NCBI RefSeq assembly: GCF_001612965.1
Contig: NZ_BDBL01000003.1
Location: 246,206-310,205, forward strand
Origin: Nocardia kruczakiae NBRC 101016
GTDB taxonomy: Bacteria > Actinomycetota > Actinomycetes > Mycobacteriales > Mycobacteriaceae
Direction: 5' to 3'
DNA: 64,000 nt
Position numbers and translations under genes: made by a program. Of this stretch, positions 1-8,794 are shown piece by piece (position 1 is the stretch's first letter; each line of letters begins with the position of its first letter). The notes under the pieces were generated by a model, which saw only the letters and a list, made by a program, of their open reading frames with translations, was not told the origin of the DNA and ran no database searches.

Positions 1-35
1 AATGCGGCACGCCATCATGGATGGCGTGCCGCATT
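1..35 (-). terminator. Hairpin terminator after rsrA
   Basis: A perfect 15-bp inverted repeat (1-15 with 21-35, 5-base loop) lies 11 bases past the rsrA stop codon. No long U-tract is visible, as is common in actinobacteria. It probably ends the sigH-rsrA transcript. Confidence 0.75.
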
Positions 36-46
36 CGTCTGTGCGG

Positions 47-361
47 TCAGGACTCGCGTTCCACGCGGGTTTCGGTGATCGTGATCGACCGCCGGATGTC
101 GAGAGTGAGCCGCTCGCGCAGCGATTCGGGGGCACGATCCCCACCGCATTTGCGGCTCAGCAGGCGCTTGAGCTTCTCTTCCAGACCGTATGCCTCGATG
201 CACGGCGAGCAATGGTCCATGTGGTGCTGCAATCGCGCCCGCGTGGCCTCGTCGCATTCGCCGTCGAGAATCAGCCAGACGTCGGTCAGTACCGCCGAAC
301 AGTCCAGTTCCATCTCGTCCCCGGCGCCCCGATCGTCGTGCTCGTGCCCACTCGTGCTCAC
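47..361 (-). CDS. rsrA: Anti-sigma factor RsrA/RshA (zinc anti-sigma, partner of SigH)
   Basis: This 104-residue cytoplasmic protein binds the sigma factor encoded just upstream and releases it on disulfide stress. The ZAS signature HxxxCxxC is visible at His47, Cys51 and Cys54, with further cysteines at 21, 36 and 73. The family uses Zn-bound thiols of this motif as the redox switch. Its start codon overlaps the sigH stop by four bases (ATGA), so the pair is translationally coupled and co-transcribed. Size and position match RshA of mycobacteria and RsrA of Streptomyces. The first 16 residues are low in conservation, so Met17 is an alternative start. Confidence 0.93.
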   Translation of the reverse strand: MSTSGHEHDDRGAGDEMELDCSAVLTDVWLILDGECDEATRARLQHHMDHCSPCIEAYGLEEKLKRLLSRKCGGDRAPESLRERLTLDIRRSITITETRVERES

Positions 362-1287
362 TGGGTTACCTCCTGACGCGCCCCGTTGCCCGTTCGGTTC
401 CGGTCGAACCCCCGCTCGTGCGCGACATCGGCCAACAGCCCCTTGAGCTGTTTGCGTCCGCGGTGCAGCCGGGACATGACGGTGCCGATCGGGGTCCCCA
501 TGATGTCGGCAATCTCCTTGTAGGGGAAGCCCTCCACGTCGGCGTAGTACACCGCCATCCGGAATTCCTCCGGCAGCGACTGCAGTGCCGCCTTGATGTC
601 GTCGTCGGGCAGCGCCTCCAGCGCCTCCATCTCCGCCGAGCGAAGACCGGTGGAGGTGTGCTCGGCCGTGGCGGCGAGTTGCCAGTCGGTGATCTCGTCG
701 GTGGGGTACTGCGCGGGCTGGCGCTGCTTCTTGCGATAGGAGTTGATGTAGGTGTTGGTGAGGATCCGGTACAGCCAGGCCCGCAGGTTGGTGCCCTCCC
801 GGAAGGACCGGAAGCCCTGGTACGCCTTGGCGAAGGTCTCCTGCACCAGATCCTCGGCGTCGGCCGGGTTGCGGGTCATCCGCAGGGCCGCACCGTAGAG
901 CTGATCCAGCAGCGGCAGCGCGTCGCGCTCGAAGCGCCGCGCGAGTTCGGCCTCGTCGGCTGTCGAGCGCACCGTCGAATCACCATCGATCTCCGTGTCC
1001 TCGGCGTCGCGAGCCTCGGCATCCTCGGACGCCGTGTCGTCGTCCACCGGGTCGTCGGGGATCTCGATATCTTCCGGCCGGGAACCGCCCGCGGTGTCAC
1101 CGCGGGGGCGATCGGCCGCCAGTTCGTCGTCGCTCGTCACGGAAGTCCCTTCGGTCGCCGTAGCATCTGAATCTACCGCGCGCGAGGGCCGCCGATCGAA
1201 CCCGGTGTCCGGGACGATGATGTCGATCAGCGGGTACGACAGCGAGTCGCCGGTCGTTACCGGGCGTTCGTCGACGAGGACGGTCAC
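358..1287 (-). CDS. sigH: ECF RNA polymerase sigma factor SigH/SigR
   Basis: ECF sigma factor of the disulfide and heat stress response. Region 2 ([20 protein letters not shown]) and region 4 ([20 protein letters not shown]) are intact and closely match mycobacterial SigH. I place the start at GTG 1287, because GAAGGAG (1294-1300) sits 6 bases upstream of it. ATG 1293 directly abuts that Shine-Dalgarno site, and the farther start at 1413 lies upstream of the predicted promoter. The resulting protein has about 309 residues, roughly 90 more than the mycobacterial protein (about 216). The extra part is an acidic, low-complexity N-terminus rich in Asp and Glu. An internal start nearer the conserved core could also yield a short form, comparable to the two forms of Streptomyces SigR. 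Confidence 0.92.
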   Translation of the reverse strand: MTVLVDERPVTTGDSLSYPLIDIIVPDTGFDRRPSRAVDSDATATEGTSVTSDDELAADRPRGDTAGGSRPEDIEIPDDPVDDDTASEDAEARDAEDTEIDGDSTVRSTADEAELARRFERDALPLLDQLYGAALRMTRNPADAEDLVQETFAKAYQGFRSFREGTNLRAWLYRILTNTYINSYRKKQRQPAQYPTDEITDWQLAATAEHTSTGLRSAEMEALEALPDDDIKAALQSLPEEFRMAVYYADVEGFPYKEIADIMGTPIGTVMSRLHRGRKQLKGLLADVAHERGFDRNRTGNGARQEVTQ

Positions 1288-1360
1288 CGGCATCTCCTTC
1301 GAACTTTTCCGAATCTCGAGCGGCTGCGAAGGCAGCTGCGCTGTGCTGGCGGAACAGTGC

Positions 1361-1387
1361 AACATGCACGACGCCGACTGTGTTCCC
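1361..1387 (-). promoter_or_regulatory. SigR/SigH-type promoter of sigH (GGGAACA ... GTT)
   Basis: On the minus strand GGGAACA (1387-1381) is followed after 17 bases by GTT (1363-1361). That equals GGAAC-N18-GTT, the SigR/SigH consensus layout (GGAAY-N18-GTT). It lies about 70 bp upstream of the chosen sigH start and implies positive autoregulation. Confidence 0.75.
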
Positions 1388-1441
1388 ACCGCACGCGTCA
1401 CACCGGCCGACATGCGATTGCCGGGTGTGAACCGGCGCCGC

Positions 1442-1447
1442 TAGGGT
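1442..1447 (+). promoter_or_regulatory. -10 box of a leaderless transcript (ybaK)
   Basis: TAGGGT ends 7 bases before ATG 1455, the spacing that places the transcription start on the first base of the start codon. It decides between ATG 1455 and the in-frame GTG 1446, which overlaps the box. Confidence 0.6.
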
Positions 1448-1454
1448 GACCGGC

Positions 1455-1943
1455 ATGGCCGCATCGACACCCGCGATCCGGGCACTGACCCAGGCGAAGG
1501 TGCCCCATGTGGTGCATTCCTATCCACACGATCCGCGCAGCGAGTCCTACGGCGACGAGGCCGTCACCGCCCTGTCGGAGCGGGTGGGTGTGACGGCCGC
1601 GCAGATCTTCAAGACGCTGGTCATCGAGCTGTCGACCGGCACGCCCGCGGTCGCGGTGCTCCCGGTTCCGCAGTCGCTGTCGCTGAAGGCGGCGGCCGCG
1701 GCGCTGGGCGCACCCAAGGCGGCCATGGCCGACAAGGCGAAGGCCCAGCGCATCACCGGTTACGTCCTGGGCGGCGTGTCGCCGCTCGGACAGAAGCGCG
1801 CACTGCCCACCGTGCTGGACGAATCCGCCCTGAGCTGGGATCGCATCCTCTTCAGCGCCGGCAAGCGCGGGCTCGAGATCGAACTCGCCCCCGCCGAGCT
1901 GATCCGGCTGACCGGCGCGGTCACAGCGCCCGTCGTCGCCTGA
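1455..1943 (+). CDS. ybaK: YbaK/EbsC-type Cys-tRNA(Pro) deacylase
   Basis: This 162-residue protein belongs to the YbaK/ProX editing-domain family, which hydrolyses Cys-tRNA(Pro) mischarged by prolyl-tRNA synthetase. Visible family features are the segment AAQIFKTLVIE with its conserved Lys, the KAAAAALGAPKAAMADKAKA helix region and the GGVSPLGQK motif typical of YbaK proteins. Length matches the family (about 155-165). The gene is transcribed away from sigH. The start at 1455 is chosen because the upstream GTG overlaps a -10 box. It is not part of an operon; a short hairpin (1961-1978) follows. Confidence 0.9.
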   Translation: MAASTPAIRALTQAKVPHVVHSYPHDPRSESYGDEAVTALSERVGVTAAQIFKTLVIELSTGTPAVAVLPVPQSLSLKAAAAALGAPKAAMADKAKAQRITGYVLGGVSPLGQKRALPTVLDESALSWDRILFSAGKRGLEIELAPAELIRLTGAVTAPVVA

Positions 1944-1960
1944 TTCCCCGCAGCCCGGGA

Positions 1961-1978
1961 GATCCGACCACACGGATC
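1961..1978 (+). terminator. Possible short hairpin after ybaK
   Basis: GATCCG and CGGATC (6-bp arms, 6-base loop) lie 18 bases after the ybaK stop. It is a weak terminator candidate, or a feature of the following AT-rich promoter. Confidence 0.3.
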
Positions 1979-1996
1979 GGAAATATTTGCATGTAA

Positions 1997-2035
1997 CAAC
2001 TAGTTGGTGTATACAAATACTTGATTGATACAAGT
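1997..2035 (+). promoter_or_regulatory. Palindromic operators of the marR-MFS unit
   Basis: A conspicuously AT-rich stretch (about 1979-2041) holds a perfect palindrome CAACTAGTTG (1997-2006) and a second inverted repeat ACTTG-N7-CAAGT (2019-2035). Both carry the TTG/CAA half-site style of MarR-family operators and lie about 50-90 bases upstream of the marR start. Autorepression of marR and the pump is inferred. Confidence 0.6.
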
Positions 2036-2085
2036 AGTTTTCGGCCGATATGCGGTCGAGTGGGCGAAAGCGGGAGGTCCGATAT

Positions 2086-2586
2086 ATGGACAGCGAGCAG
2101 GTGATCGATCAGATCGCCCAGCAGCTGATTCGTCTGGGGCGGATCCGGGAGCGGACGAACGCCCAGGTGGCGGCGACCTCGCACGGCGATATCGACCTCT
2201 CGGCCTACCGCATCATCTTCCGCCTGCTCTGGGACGGCCCGATGCGCTCCGGCGCGCTGGCCGAGGCCATGTACTCCGACGCCTCCACGATCAGCCGTCA
2301 GGTGGCGGCCCTGGTCAAGCGTGGCCTGTTGCGCCGCGAGGCCGATCCCAGCGACGGCCGCGCCAGCGTCCTGACCGTCACCGACGCCGGCAAGGAGATG
2401 GCCGCCCAGCTGCGCGCGCGGCGCAACGAGATGATCGGCCGCATCCTGACCGACTGGAACGACCCCGACCGCGAGCAGTTCGCGGTCCTGCTGCACCGCT
2501 TCGTCGACGACTACGAATCCGCACGACCGGCGATACTCACCCTCCCCTCCCCCACGGAAGGCCCTGCGCCGGAGAAGAATTCGTGA
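2086..2586 (+). CDS. MarR-family transcriptional regulator
   Basis: This 166-residue winged-helix regulator has the central MarR pattern: YRIIFRLLWDGPMRSGALAEAM, recognition helix DASTISRQVAALVKRGLL, then the wing READPSDGRASVLTVTDAG. The start at ATG 2086 is supported by GGGAGG (2072-2077) 8 bases upstream. It overlaps the downstream transporter gene by four bases (GTGA), so the two are co-translated. Proteins of this kind are usually released from DNA by phenolic or lipophilic drugs. Given the context it most likely represses itself and the efflux pump. The ligand is unknown. Confidence 0.92.
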   Translation: MDSEQVIDQIAQQLIRLGRIRERTNAQVAATSHGDIDLSAYRIIFRLLWDGPMRSGALAEAMYSDASTISRQVAALVKRGLLRREADPSDGRASVLTVTDAGKEMAAQLRARRNEMIGRILTDWNDPDREQFAVLLHRFVDDYESARPAILTLPSPTEGPAPEKNS

Positions 2587-4274
2587 CCACGACCACCCCG
2601 GCCGCAGCCGGCACCGCACCGAACGCCGCGGGCTTCACCCACCGGCAGGTACTGGTGATCATGAGCGGCCTGATCCTCGGCATGCTGCTGGCCTCGCTGG
2701 ACCAGACCATCGTGTCCACGGCCATCCGCACCATTTCCGACGACCTCAGCGGCTATTCGCTGCAGGCGTGGGTCACCACCGCCTACCTCATCACCGCCAC
2801 CCTCAGCACCCCGCTGTACGGGAAATTGTCGGACATGTTGGGGCGCAAGCCCTTCTATCTGGCGGCGATCGCCATCTTCGTCGCCGGATCGCTGCTGTGC
2901 ACCATGGCGCAGTCGATGTACGAACTGGCCGCCTTCCGCGCATTCCAGGGGCTGGGCGCGGGTGGACTGATGTCGCTGGCGCTGACCATCATGGGCGATA
3001 TCGTCTCGCCGCGTGAGCGCGCCCGCTATCAGGGCTACTTCCTGGCCGTCTTCGGCACCTCGAGCGTCGTGGGGCCCGTGCTGGGCGGCCTGTTCGCCGG
3101 TCAGCCGGCCATTCTGGGCATCGACGGCTGGCGCTGGGTGTTCCTGGTCAACGTCCCGATCGGACTGCTCGCCTTCGCCGTGGTCACCAAGGTCCTGCAG
3201 CTGCCGCGCCGCCCGCATCCCGGTGTGCGAATCGACTGGTGGGGTGTGCTGATGCTCGCGGTCGGCATCGTCCCGCTGCTGGTCGTGGCCGAGCAGGGCC
3301 GGGAATGGGGCTGGGGCAGCCCGGACGCCATCGCCTGCTATCTGGTCGGCGCGGTCGGCGTGCTCGGCTTCGTCGCGGTCGAGGCGAAACTCGGCGATCT
3401 GGCCCTGATTCCGCTGCGGATGTTCAAGAATTCGACCTTCGCTCTGGGCGTGGTCATTTCGTTCGTGGTGGGCGCCGGCATGTTCGGCGGGATCTCCCTG
3501 CTGCCGCAGTATCTGCAGGTGGTGCGCGGATCGAGTCCGACCGTCGCGGGACTCCAGATGCTGCCGATGGTGCTCGGCATGATGACGGCCTCGATCATCG
3601 CGGGCCAGACCATCTCCCGCACCGGCCGCTACCGTATCTTCCCGCTGATCGGCGCCGGCCTGCTGACGCTCGGACTGTTCCTGCTGCATCTGATCGGCGC
3701 CGACAGCCCGCTGTGGCTGGTGATGATCTTCATGGCGATCACCGGATTCGGCCTCGGCAACCTCATGCAGCCGCTCACGCTGGCATTGCAGAACGCACTG
3801 CCGCCGAAGGATATGGGCGTGTCCACCGCCGCGGCCACCTTCTTCCGGCAGATCGGCGGCACCTTGGGCGTGGCGGTCTTCCTGTCCATTCTGTTCGCAC
3901 AGCTGACACCGCACATCAGCGACGAATTGCACAGTGCGGCAACCCGACCGGCCTACCAGCAGGCGGTGGTCGACGGTGCGCACAGCAGCAATCCGGCCGA
4001 TGCGGCACTGTCGAAAGGCCTACTGTCCCACGATGTTTCGGCAGCGGGACAGGTGATGAGCGACAGTTCGGTGATCCAGCGGTTGAATCCGACGCTGGCC
4101 CGCCCGTTCCAGGTCGGTTTCGCCGATTCGATGGATACGGTATTCCTGGCCGTCACGGCCATCGCCGGGATCGCGCTGCTGCTGGTGGTGTTCTGGAAGG
4201 AAGTGCCGCTCCGCACGGCGGGTGGGCTGCAGGCGAGTGCGGAGCCGGATCCGGCGGCGACTCCGCAGAGGTGA
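2583..4274 (+). CDS. MFS multidrug efflux transporter, DHA2 (EmrB/QacA) type
   Basis: An inner-membrane proton-driven exporter of 563 residues with about 14 predicted membrane segments. Motif D1 (LDQTIVSTAI, near residues 39-48) and motif A (GKLSDMLGRKP, residues 80-90) are both present. The start GTG 2583 overlaps the marR stop and has GGAG about 9 bases upstream. A large hydrophilic loop follows the 13th segment (around residues 450-510), and a short cytoplasmic tail ends the protein, as in other actinobacterial DHA2 pumps. Drug specificity cannot be read from the sequence. Confidence 0.93.
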   Translation: MTTTTPAAAGTAPNAAGFTHRQVLVIMSGLILGMLLASLDQTIVSTAIRTISDDLSGYSLQAWVTTAYLITATLSTPLYGKLSDMLGRKPFYLAAIAIFVAGSLLCTMAQSMYELAAFRAFQGLGAGGLMSLALTIMGDIVSPRERARYQGYFLAVFGTSSVVGPVLGGLFAGQPAILGIDGWRWVFLVNVPIGLLAFAVVTKVLQLPRRPHPGVRIDWWGVLMLAVGIVPLLVVAEQGREWGWGSPDAIACYLVGAVGVLGFVAVEAKLGDLALIPLRMFKNSTFALGVVISFVVGAGMFGGISLLPQYLQVVRGSSPTVAGLQMLPMVLGMMTASIIAGQTISRTGRYRIFPLIGAGLLTLGLFLLHLIGADSPLWLVMIFMAITGFGLGNLMQPLTLALQNALPPKDMGVSTAAATFFRQIGGTLGVAVFLSILFAQLTPHISDELHSAATRPAYQQAVVDGAHSSNPADAALSKGLLSHDVSAAGQVMSDSSVIQRLNPTLARPFQVGFADSMDTVFLAVTAIAGIALLLVVFWKEVPLRTAGGLQASAEPDPAATPQR

Positions 4275-4422
4275 TCCGGCGCGGGCGGCAACACTCCGCT
4301 GGACACGCTGCGCCACACCCACGATTCCCGCCAATTACCCGAAGCTCACCTGTCTCTGTGCGTTACTTGTCGGGCAGTTCGTTCTCCCCCCGATTCGATC
4401 CGAACCGAGGATGTGATGCGAA

Positions 4423-4761
4423 ATGATCCATCGTCCGCGCGTACGTAGCCTGCTCGCCGCGACCGCCGGCGCCGCCCTGCTCACTCTGGGATCCGGTCTG
4501 CTGACGGCAGCGCCGGCCGGCGCTGCTCCGAGCGCGCCGGTCCCCGTCCACGATCCGAACTATCCGCTCGGCGGCGACGCCGAACATCCGGGCACGCCGG
4601 ATAAGGATCCACAGGCGGAGAAGGCCGAGAAGCTGGGCGGCCACACCACCACCGACATCATCGAACTGGCCACCGACACCACCACGAAGATCGTCGAGAT
4701 GGGCGCCGACGCCCTGAAATGTGGGCTGAATATCGCGATACCATCCGTGAAATGTGACTAG
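4423..4761 (+). CDS. Small exported protein of unknown function
   Basis: This 112-residue protein has a Sec signal peptide: RPRVRS basic region, hydrophobic core LLAATAGAALLTLGSGLL, and a likely AxA cleavage after APAGA (about residue 34). The mature part is about 78 residues, Pro/Asp/His-rich at first, then a Thr-rich amphipathic segment (TTTDIIELATDTTTKIVEM). It ends with two cysteines 11 residues apart (KC...VKC), which could form one disulfide. GAGG lies about 12 bases upstream of the start. No family is recognised. It stands alone between the MFS pump and the convergent SRAP gene. Confidence 0.7.
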   Translation: MIHRPRVRSLLAATAGAALLTLGSGLLTAAPAGAAPSAPVPVHDPNYPLGGDAEHPGTPDKDPQAEKAEKLGGHTTTDIIELATDTTTKIVEMGADALKCGLNIAIPSVKCD

Positions 4762-4787
4762 CGCAGGCGGACAGCGCCGGGCCGGGT

Positions 4788-5621
4788 TCAGATCAGGCTG
4801 ATCTGCCCGGCCTGTTCGCTGCCCGCGCCCGGCACCGGCTCCAGCAGTTGCGGACCGTTGTTGCGCACCGAATTCACCAGTGGCGAGACCGGCCGCGCGA
4901 CGATCGACGAAATCACCTGCGGCTTCGGGGTTTCCAGTAGTTCGTGCGGCGCCGGATGGTCGGGGTCGAGCCAGGCGTCCCAGTGTTCGCGCGGCATCAT
5001 CAGCGGCATCCGATCGTGGATGCGGGTCAGGTCGCCCACCGCGTCGGTGGTGAGGATCGTGCAGGACATCAGCGGGGCCATATCCCGCTGCGCCGGATCC
5101 CGCCACACCGACCACAGGCCGGCCATGTACAACCGGTTCCCCTCCGCATCCGACATGTAGTACGGCTGCTTCACGGCCTTGCCGGACCCGGTCGGGTGCG
5201 GTTCGGTGAGCCACTCGTACCAACCGTCCATCGGAACCAGACAGCGGCGCTTCTTCACCGAATCCCGGAACGAGGGTGCGGTGGCGGCACGGTCGGCGCG
5301 GGCATTGAACAGCGGCTTGCCCTTGGCCGGAACCCCCGGCTCGGCAGCCTTGGTCCAGACCGGGATCAGCCCCCAGCGCATGCGGCGAATCCGCAACGCC
5401 GGATCGTCGTCGGGGTGGTCGTGATCGTGGCGGCGCACGACGGTGAGGATCTGATTCGTCGGGGCGACGTTGTAGTTGGCGCCGTTTCCGGATTCACCGC
5501 CGCGCGCCGGCTTTCCCGAGGCGGCGTCGCCACTCGGCGCCCCGTCGGCGGTTTCGTCGAGGGCATCGAGTTCGACCGCCAGCCGGGCAGGATTCGCCGT
5601 GGTCGCATATCTGCCGCACAT
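4788..5621 (-). CDS. SRAP-domain abasic-site shield (YedK/HMCES family)
   Basis: This enzyme covalently caps abasic sites in single-stranded DNA through its N-terminal cysteine. The start is fixed by biology: Met1 must be followed by catalytic Cys2, and MCGRYA begins at 5621, so longer frames are excluded. Conserved motifs are NYNVAPTNQ, NARADRA, the C-LVPMDGWYEW block carrying the conserved Glu, and the His in the IHDRMPLMMP motif. At about 277 residues it matches actinobacterial YedK (Rv3226c-like position beside aroA). A Gly/Ala/Asp-rich insert at about residues 25-55 is longer than in E. coli. The gene is divergent from the aldehyde dehydrogenase gene. Confidence 0.92.
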   Translation of the reverse strand: MCGRYATTANPARLAVELDALDETADGAPSGDAASGKPARGGESGNGANYNVAPTNQILTVVRRHDHDHPDDDPALRIRRMRWGLIPVWTKAAEPGVPAKGKPLFNARADRAATAPSFRDSVKKRRCLVPMDGWYEWLTEPHPTGSGKAVKQPYYMSDAEGNRLYMAGLWSVWRDPAQRDMAPLMSCTILTTDAVGDLTRIHDRMPLMMPREHWDAWLDPDHPAPHELLETPKPQVISSIVARPVSPLVNSVRNNGPQLLEPVPGAGSEQAGQISLI

Positions 5622-5767
5622 ATCTCCATGCTGCCATTCCGGACCGACAGAATCCGTAGGCTCGGCTATACCCGCACAACGAGACGAATCCAACTGAAGG
5701 CGATTGACATCACATCTTGGATGTGAGAACTTTTTGCCATAACTCTCTCATTAGGGGTCGCCGAATC

Positions 5768-7303
5768 ATGTCCACCACCGAGTCCACCGCCACCACCGAG
5801 TCGGCACAGGCAGCCGAAACCGCTCTGCCCACCGAGCTCTCCTCACTGAATCCGGCCACGGGCGAGATCATCGCCACGCACCCCATCGCCGACGACGAGG
5901 CGGTGCGCGCGGCCGTTGCCAAGGCCCGCGCGGCCGCCGCGACCTGGGGCGGCCTCGGTTTCGCCGACCGCAAGCGGGCGCTGCTGCGCTGGTCCAGCCG
6001 CCTCGTCGCCCGTGCCGACGAATTCTGCGATCTGATCCACGCCGAGAACGGCAAACCGCGCGACGACGCGTACCTGGAATTGATGCTGGCCCTGGAACAC
6101 ATCGCCTGGGCCGCCAAGAACGCCGAGAAGGTCCTCAAACCGAAGAAGGTCTCGCCCGGCGCGCTGATGTCGAATTTCGCGGCCTCGATCGAACAGCGGC
6201 CGCTGGGCGTGGTCGGGGTGATCGGCCCGTGGAACTATCCCGTCTACACCCCGAACGGCTCACTCGCCTACGCGCTGGCCGCCGGCAACACCGTGGTGTT
6301 CAAGCCGAGTGAATACTCCACCGCGATCGGCAACTTCGTCGGCCAGGCCTTCGTGGACGCCAACCCCGACCTGCCCGAGGGCGTTTTCGTCACGATCAAC
6401 GGCTTCGGCGCGACCGGTGCCGCGCTGGTGCGTGCCGGGGTCGACAAGATCGCCTTCACCGGCTCCACCGCGACCGGTAAGAAGATCATGGCCGCCGCGG
6501 CCGAAACACTGACTCCGGTGCTGCTGGAATGCGGCGGCAAGGACGCGGTGATCGTCGCCGCCGATGCCGATATCGCGGCGGCAGCCGACGCCGTGGCCTA
6601 CGGCGCGACGATGAACAGCGGCCAGACCTGCGCCGGTGTCGAACGCGTCTACGTCGACAAGTCGATTCGCGAGCCGTTCCTGGCCGAGGTGAAGAAGATC
6701 CTGTCGAACGTGCACGCCGGATCCGACGACAAGGCCTCCTACGGTCCGATGACCATGCCGTCGCAGGTCGACATCGTGCGCCGGCACATCGAATCGGCTC
6801 TGGCCAACGGCGGCACCGCGGTGCTGGGCGGCCCGGAGTCGGTGCACGCGCCGTATATCGAGCCGGTGGTGCTGGTCGATGTCGACGAGAGCTCGGACGC
6901 CGTCTGCGAGGAAACCTTCGGCCCGACCGTCACCATCCGCACCGTCGACAACATCGACGAGGCGGTCGACCTGGCGAACAATTCGAAGTACGGCCTGGGT
7001 TCGGCGGTGTACTCGCGCAAGCACGGGCTCGAGATCGCCCGCCGCCTGCGCGCCGGTGCGACCTCGGTCAACTCGGTGCTCGGCTTCGCCGCCATCGCGT
7101 CGCTGCCCTTCGGCGGCGTCGGCGACTCCGGTATCGGCCGCATCCACGGTGCGCCCGGTCTGCTGGAGTTCACCAGCCCGCATTCGATCGCGGTGCAGCG
7201 CTTCGCCATTCCGGGTATGGCGCTGCTGAGCTACAAGCGCACCGAGAGCACGATGAAGCTGCTGCGCAAGGTGGTTCCGCTGCTGCACGGCCGCAACAAG
7301 TAG
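5768..7303 (+). CDS. Aldehyde dehydrogenase family protein
   Basis: An NAD(P)-dependent oxidoreductase of 511 residues. The active-site glutamate motif LLECGGKDA, the catalytic cysteine motif NSGQTCAGVERV and the Rossmann contact PWNYPVYTPNGS are all visible. The start ATG 5768 skips 17 poorly supported upstream residues. The N-terminus is Ser/Thr/Ala-rich and the C-terminus is basic and hydrophobic (LLRKVVPLLHGRNK), a tail also seen in GabD2-like and long-chain aldehyde dehydrogenases. It may associate with the membrane. Substrate cannot be fixed; fatty aldehydes from the nearby alkane pathway are one possibility. A strong terminator follows directly. Confidence 0.9.
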   Translation: MSTTESTATTESAQAAETALPTELSSLNPATGEIIATHPIADDEAVRAAVAKARAAAATWGGLGFADRKRALLRWSSRLVARADEFCDLIHAENGKPRDDAYLELMLALEHIAWAAKNAEKVLKPKKVSPGALMSNFAASIEQRPLGVVGVIGPWNYPVYTPNGSLAYALAAGNTVVFKPSEYSTAIGNFVGQAFVDANPDLPEGVFVTINGFGATGAALVRAGVDKIAFTGSTATGKKIMAAAAETLTPVLLECGGKDAVIVAADADIAAAADAVAYGATMNSGQTCAGVERVYVDKSIREPFLAEVKKILSNVHAGSDDKASYGPMTMPSQVDIVRRHIESALANGGTAVLGGPESVHAPYIEPVVLVDVDESSDAVCEETFGPTVTIRTVDNIDEAVDLANNSKYGLGSAVYSRKHGLEIARRLRAGATSVNSVLGFAAIASLPFGGVGDSGIGRIHGAPGLLEFTSPHSIAVQRFAIPGMALLSYKRTESTMKLLRKVVPLLHGRNK

Positions 7304-7316
7304 ATGCCTCTCGATC

Positions 7317-7345
7317 GGGCCCGCACCCAATGGTGCGGGCCCTTT
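7317..7345 (+). terminator. Terminator after aldehyde dehydrogenase gene
   Basis: An 11-bp perfect stem (7317-7327 with 7332-7342, CAAT loop) followed by TTT lies 13 bases after the stop codon. Confidence 0.85.
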
Positions 7346-7492
7346 CGCGTGCCGAAGACGGCCGTGGCTACCGGCGAGATCCCGCATGAGGCCGCGAATG
7401 TCCGAATTCAGCAAATAAACGAGCATACGTCGGAGATCACAAAACCGCGCTCCCTGCACACGGGGGCAGCTCTCATGCGCGAAGATGGTCCG

Positions 7493-8794
7493 GTGAGTTT
7501 CTGGCCCGCGCCCCACATCGACCATGCCGTGCACGCGACCGTCACCCTGCCCGGGTCCAAATCGATCACCAATCGGGCATTGATTCTGGCCGCGCTCGCC
7601 GACCGCCCCTCGACGATCACCGGCGCCCTGCGCAGCCGGGACACCGAGCTGATGATCGCGGGCTTGCGCGCGATGGGCACCGAAATCACCGGGGACGGCG
7701 ACACCCTCTCCGTCACCCCGCCGACGCAATTGCACAACGCCACCGTCGATTGCGGACTGGCCGGCACCGTGATGCGGTTCCTGCCGCCGGTGGCCGCGCT
7801 CGCGCACGGCGATGTCGCGTTCTTCGGTGACGAGCAGGCGCAGCTGCGTCCCCTGCACACGATCCTCGACGCGCTGCGCAGCCTCGGCATCGACATCGAC
7901 GGCAACACCCTGCCGTTCGTCGTCCACGGCGCCGGGACGCTGCGCGGCGGGTCGGTCACCATCGACGCCTCCGGTTCCTCGCAGTTCGTCTCCGGGCTGC
8001 TGTTGTCGGCGGCGCGTTTCGAGACCGGGATCACCGTGCAGCACGAGGGCGCACCGCTGCCGTCCATGCCGCATATCGAGATGACGGTGCAGATGCTGCG
8101 GCAGGCCGGGGTGCGGGTGCAGGCGCCGGCCGATCCGCGCAAGGAACAGGTCTGGACCGTCGAGCCCGGGCCGATCCACGCCGTCGACTGGGATGTCGAA
8201 CCGGATCTGTCCAACGCCACTCCGTTCCTGGCCGCGGCGGCGGTGACCGGCGGTGAGGTGACGATTCCGCACTGGCCGCAGCTGACCACCCAGGCCGGTG
8301 ACGTGATCCGCGAAATCCTGGTCCGGATGGGCGCGGAGGCGCGGCGCTTCGACGGCAAACTGACCGTGCGTGGCCCGCAGTCCCTCGCCGGTATCGATAT
8401 CGACCTGCACGATGTGGGCGAGCTGACGCCGACCGTGGCCGCGCTGGCCGCACTGGCCGACTCCCCGTCGCGGCTGCGCGGAATCGCCCATCTGCGCGGA
8501 CACGAAACCGATCGGCTGGCCGCGCTGACCACCGAGATCAACCGCCTCGGCGGCAATGTCACCGAGACCGAGGACGGGCTGAGCATCGAGCCGGCCCCGC
8601 TGCGGGGCGGCCAGTGGCATTCCTACGCCGATCACCGGATGGCCACAGCGGGAGCGATTCTCGGCCTGCGCGTACCCGGCGTGAGCATCGAGGACATCGG
8701 CACCACCGCCAAGACACTGCCCGAATTCGTCACCCTGTGGGAATCGATGCTGGCGGGCGCCGGCGCCTTATCGGGTGAGGGAGCGGCCCACTGA
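7493..8794 (+). CDS. aroA: 3-phosphoshikimate 1-carboxyvinyltransferase (EPSP synthase)
   Basis: Sixth step of the shikimate pathway: shikimate-3-phosphate plus PEP gives EPSP. Key motifs are [10 protein letters not shown] (residues 21-30), [14 protein letters not shown], the [10 protein letters not shown] block, [19 protein letters not shown] and YADHRMA. The start is GTG 7493 by alignment with the mycobacterial N-terminus (M-x-x-WPAP); ATG 7475 is an in-frame alternative adding six residues. The LPGSKS sequence and the Gly of the glyphosate loop are of the ordinary class I type. It overlaps rsgA at the stop codon, so the two genes are coupled. Confidence 0.96.
   Translation: MSFWPAPHIDHAVHATVTLPGSKSITNRALILAALADRPSTITGALRSRDTELMIAGLRAMGTEITGDGDTLSVTPPTQLHNATVDCGLAGTVMRFLPPVAALAHGDVAFFGDEQAQLRPLHTILDALRSLGIDIDGNTLPFVVHGAGTLRGGSVTIDASGSSQFVSGLLLSAARFETGITVQHEGAPLPSMPHIEMTVQMLRQAGVRVQAPADPRKEQVWTVEPGPIHAVDWDVEPDLSNATPFLAAAAVTGGEVTIPHWPQLTTQAGDVIREILVRMGAEARRFDGKLTVRGPQSLAGIDIDLHDVGELTPTVAALAALADSPSRLRGIAHLRGHETDRLAALTTEINRLGGNVTETEDGLSIEPAPLRGGQWHSYADHRMATAGAILGLRVPGVSIEDIGTTAKTLPEFVTLWESMLAGAGALSGEGAAH

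Noticed and set aside
4363..5223. 286-codon minus-strand frame overlapping the exported protein and SRAP genes
   Set aside because: It is out of frame with the SRAP gene, has no recognisable domain, and overlaps a gene with a clear signal peptide.
6260..8635. 791-codon minus-strand frame across the aldehyde dehydrogenase gene and aroA
   Set aside because: It is a shadow of two well-conserved plus-strand genes, crosses a clear terminator hairpin and has no family features.
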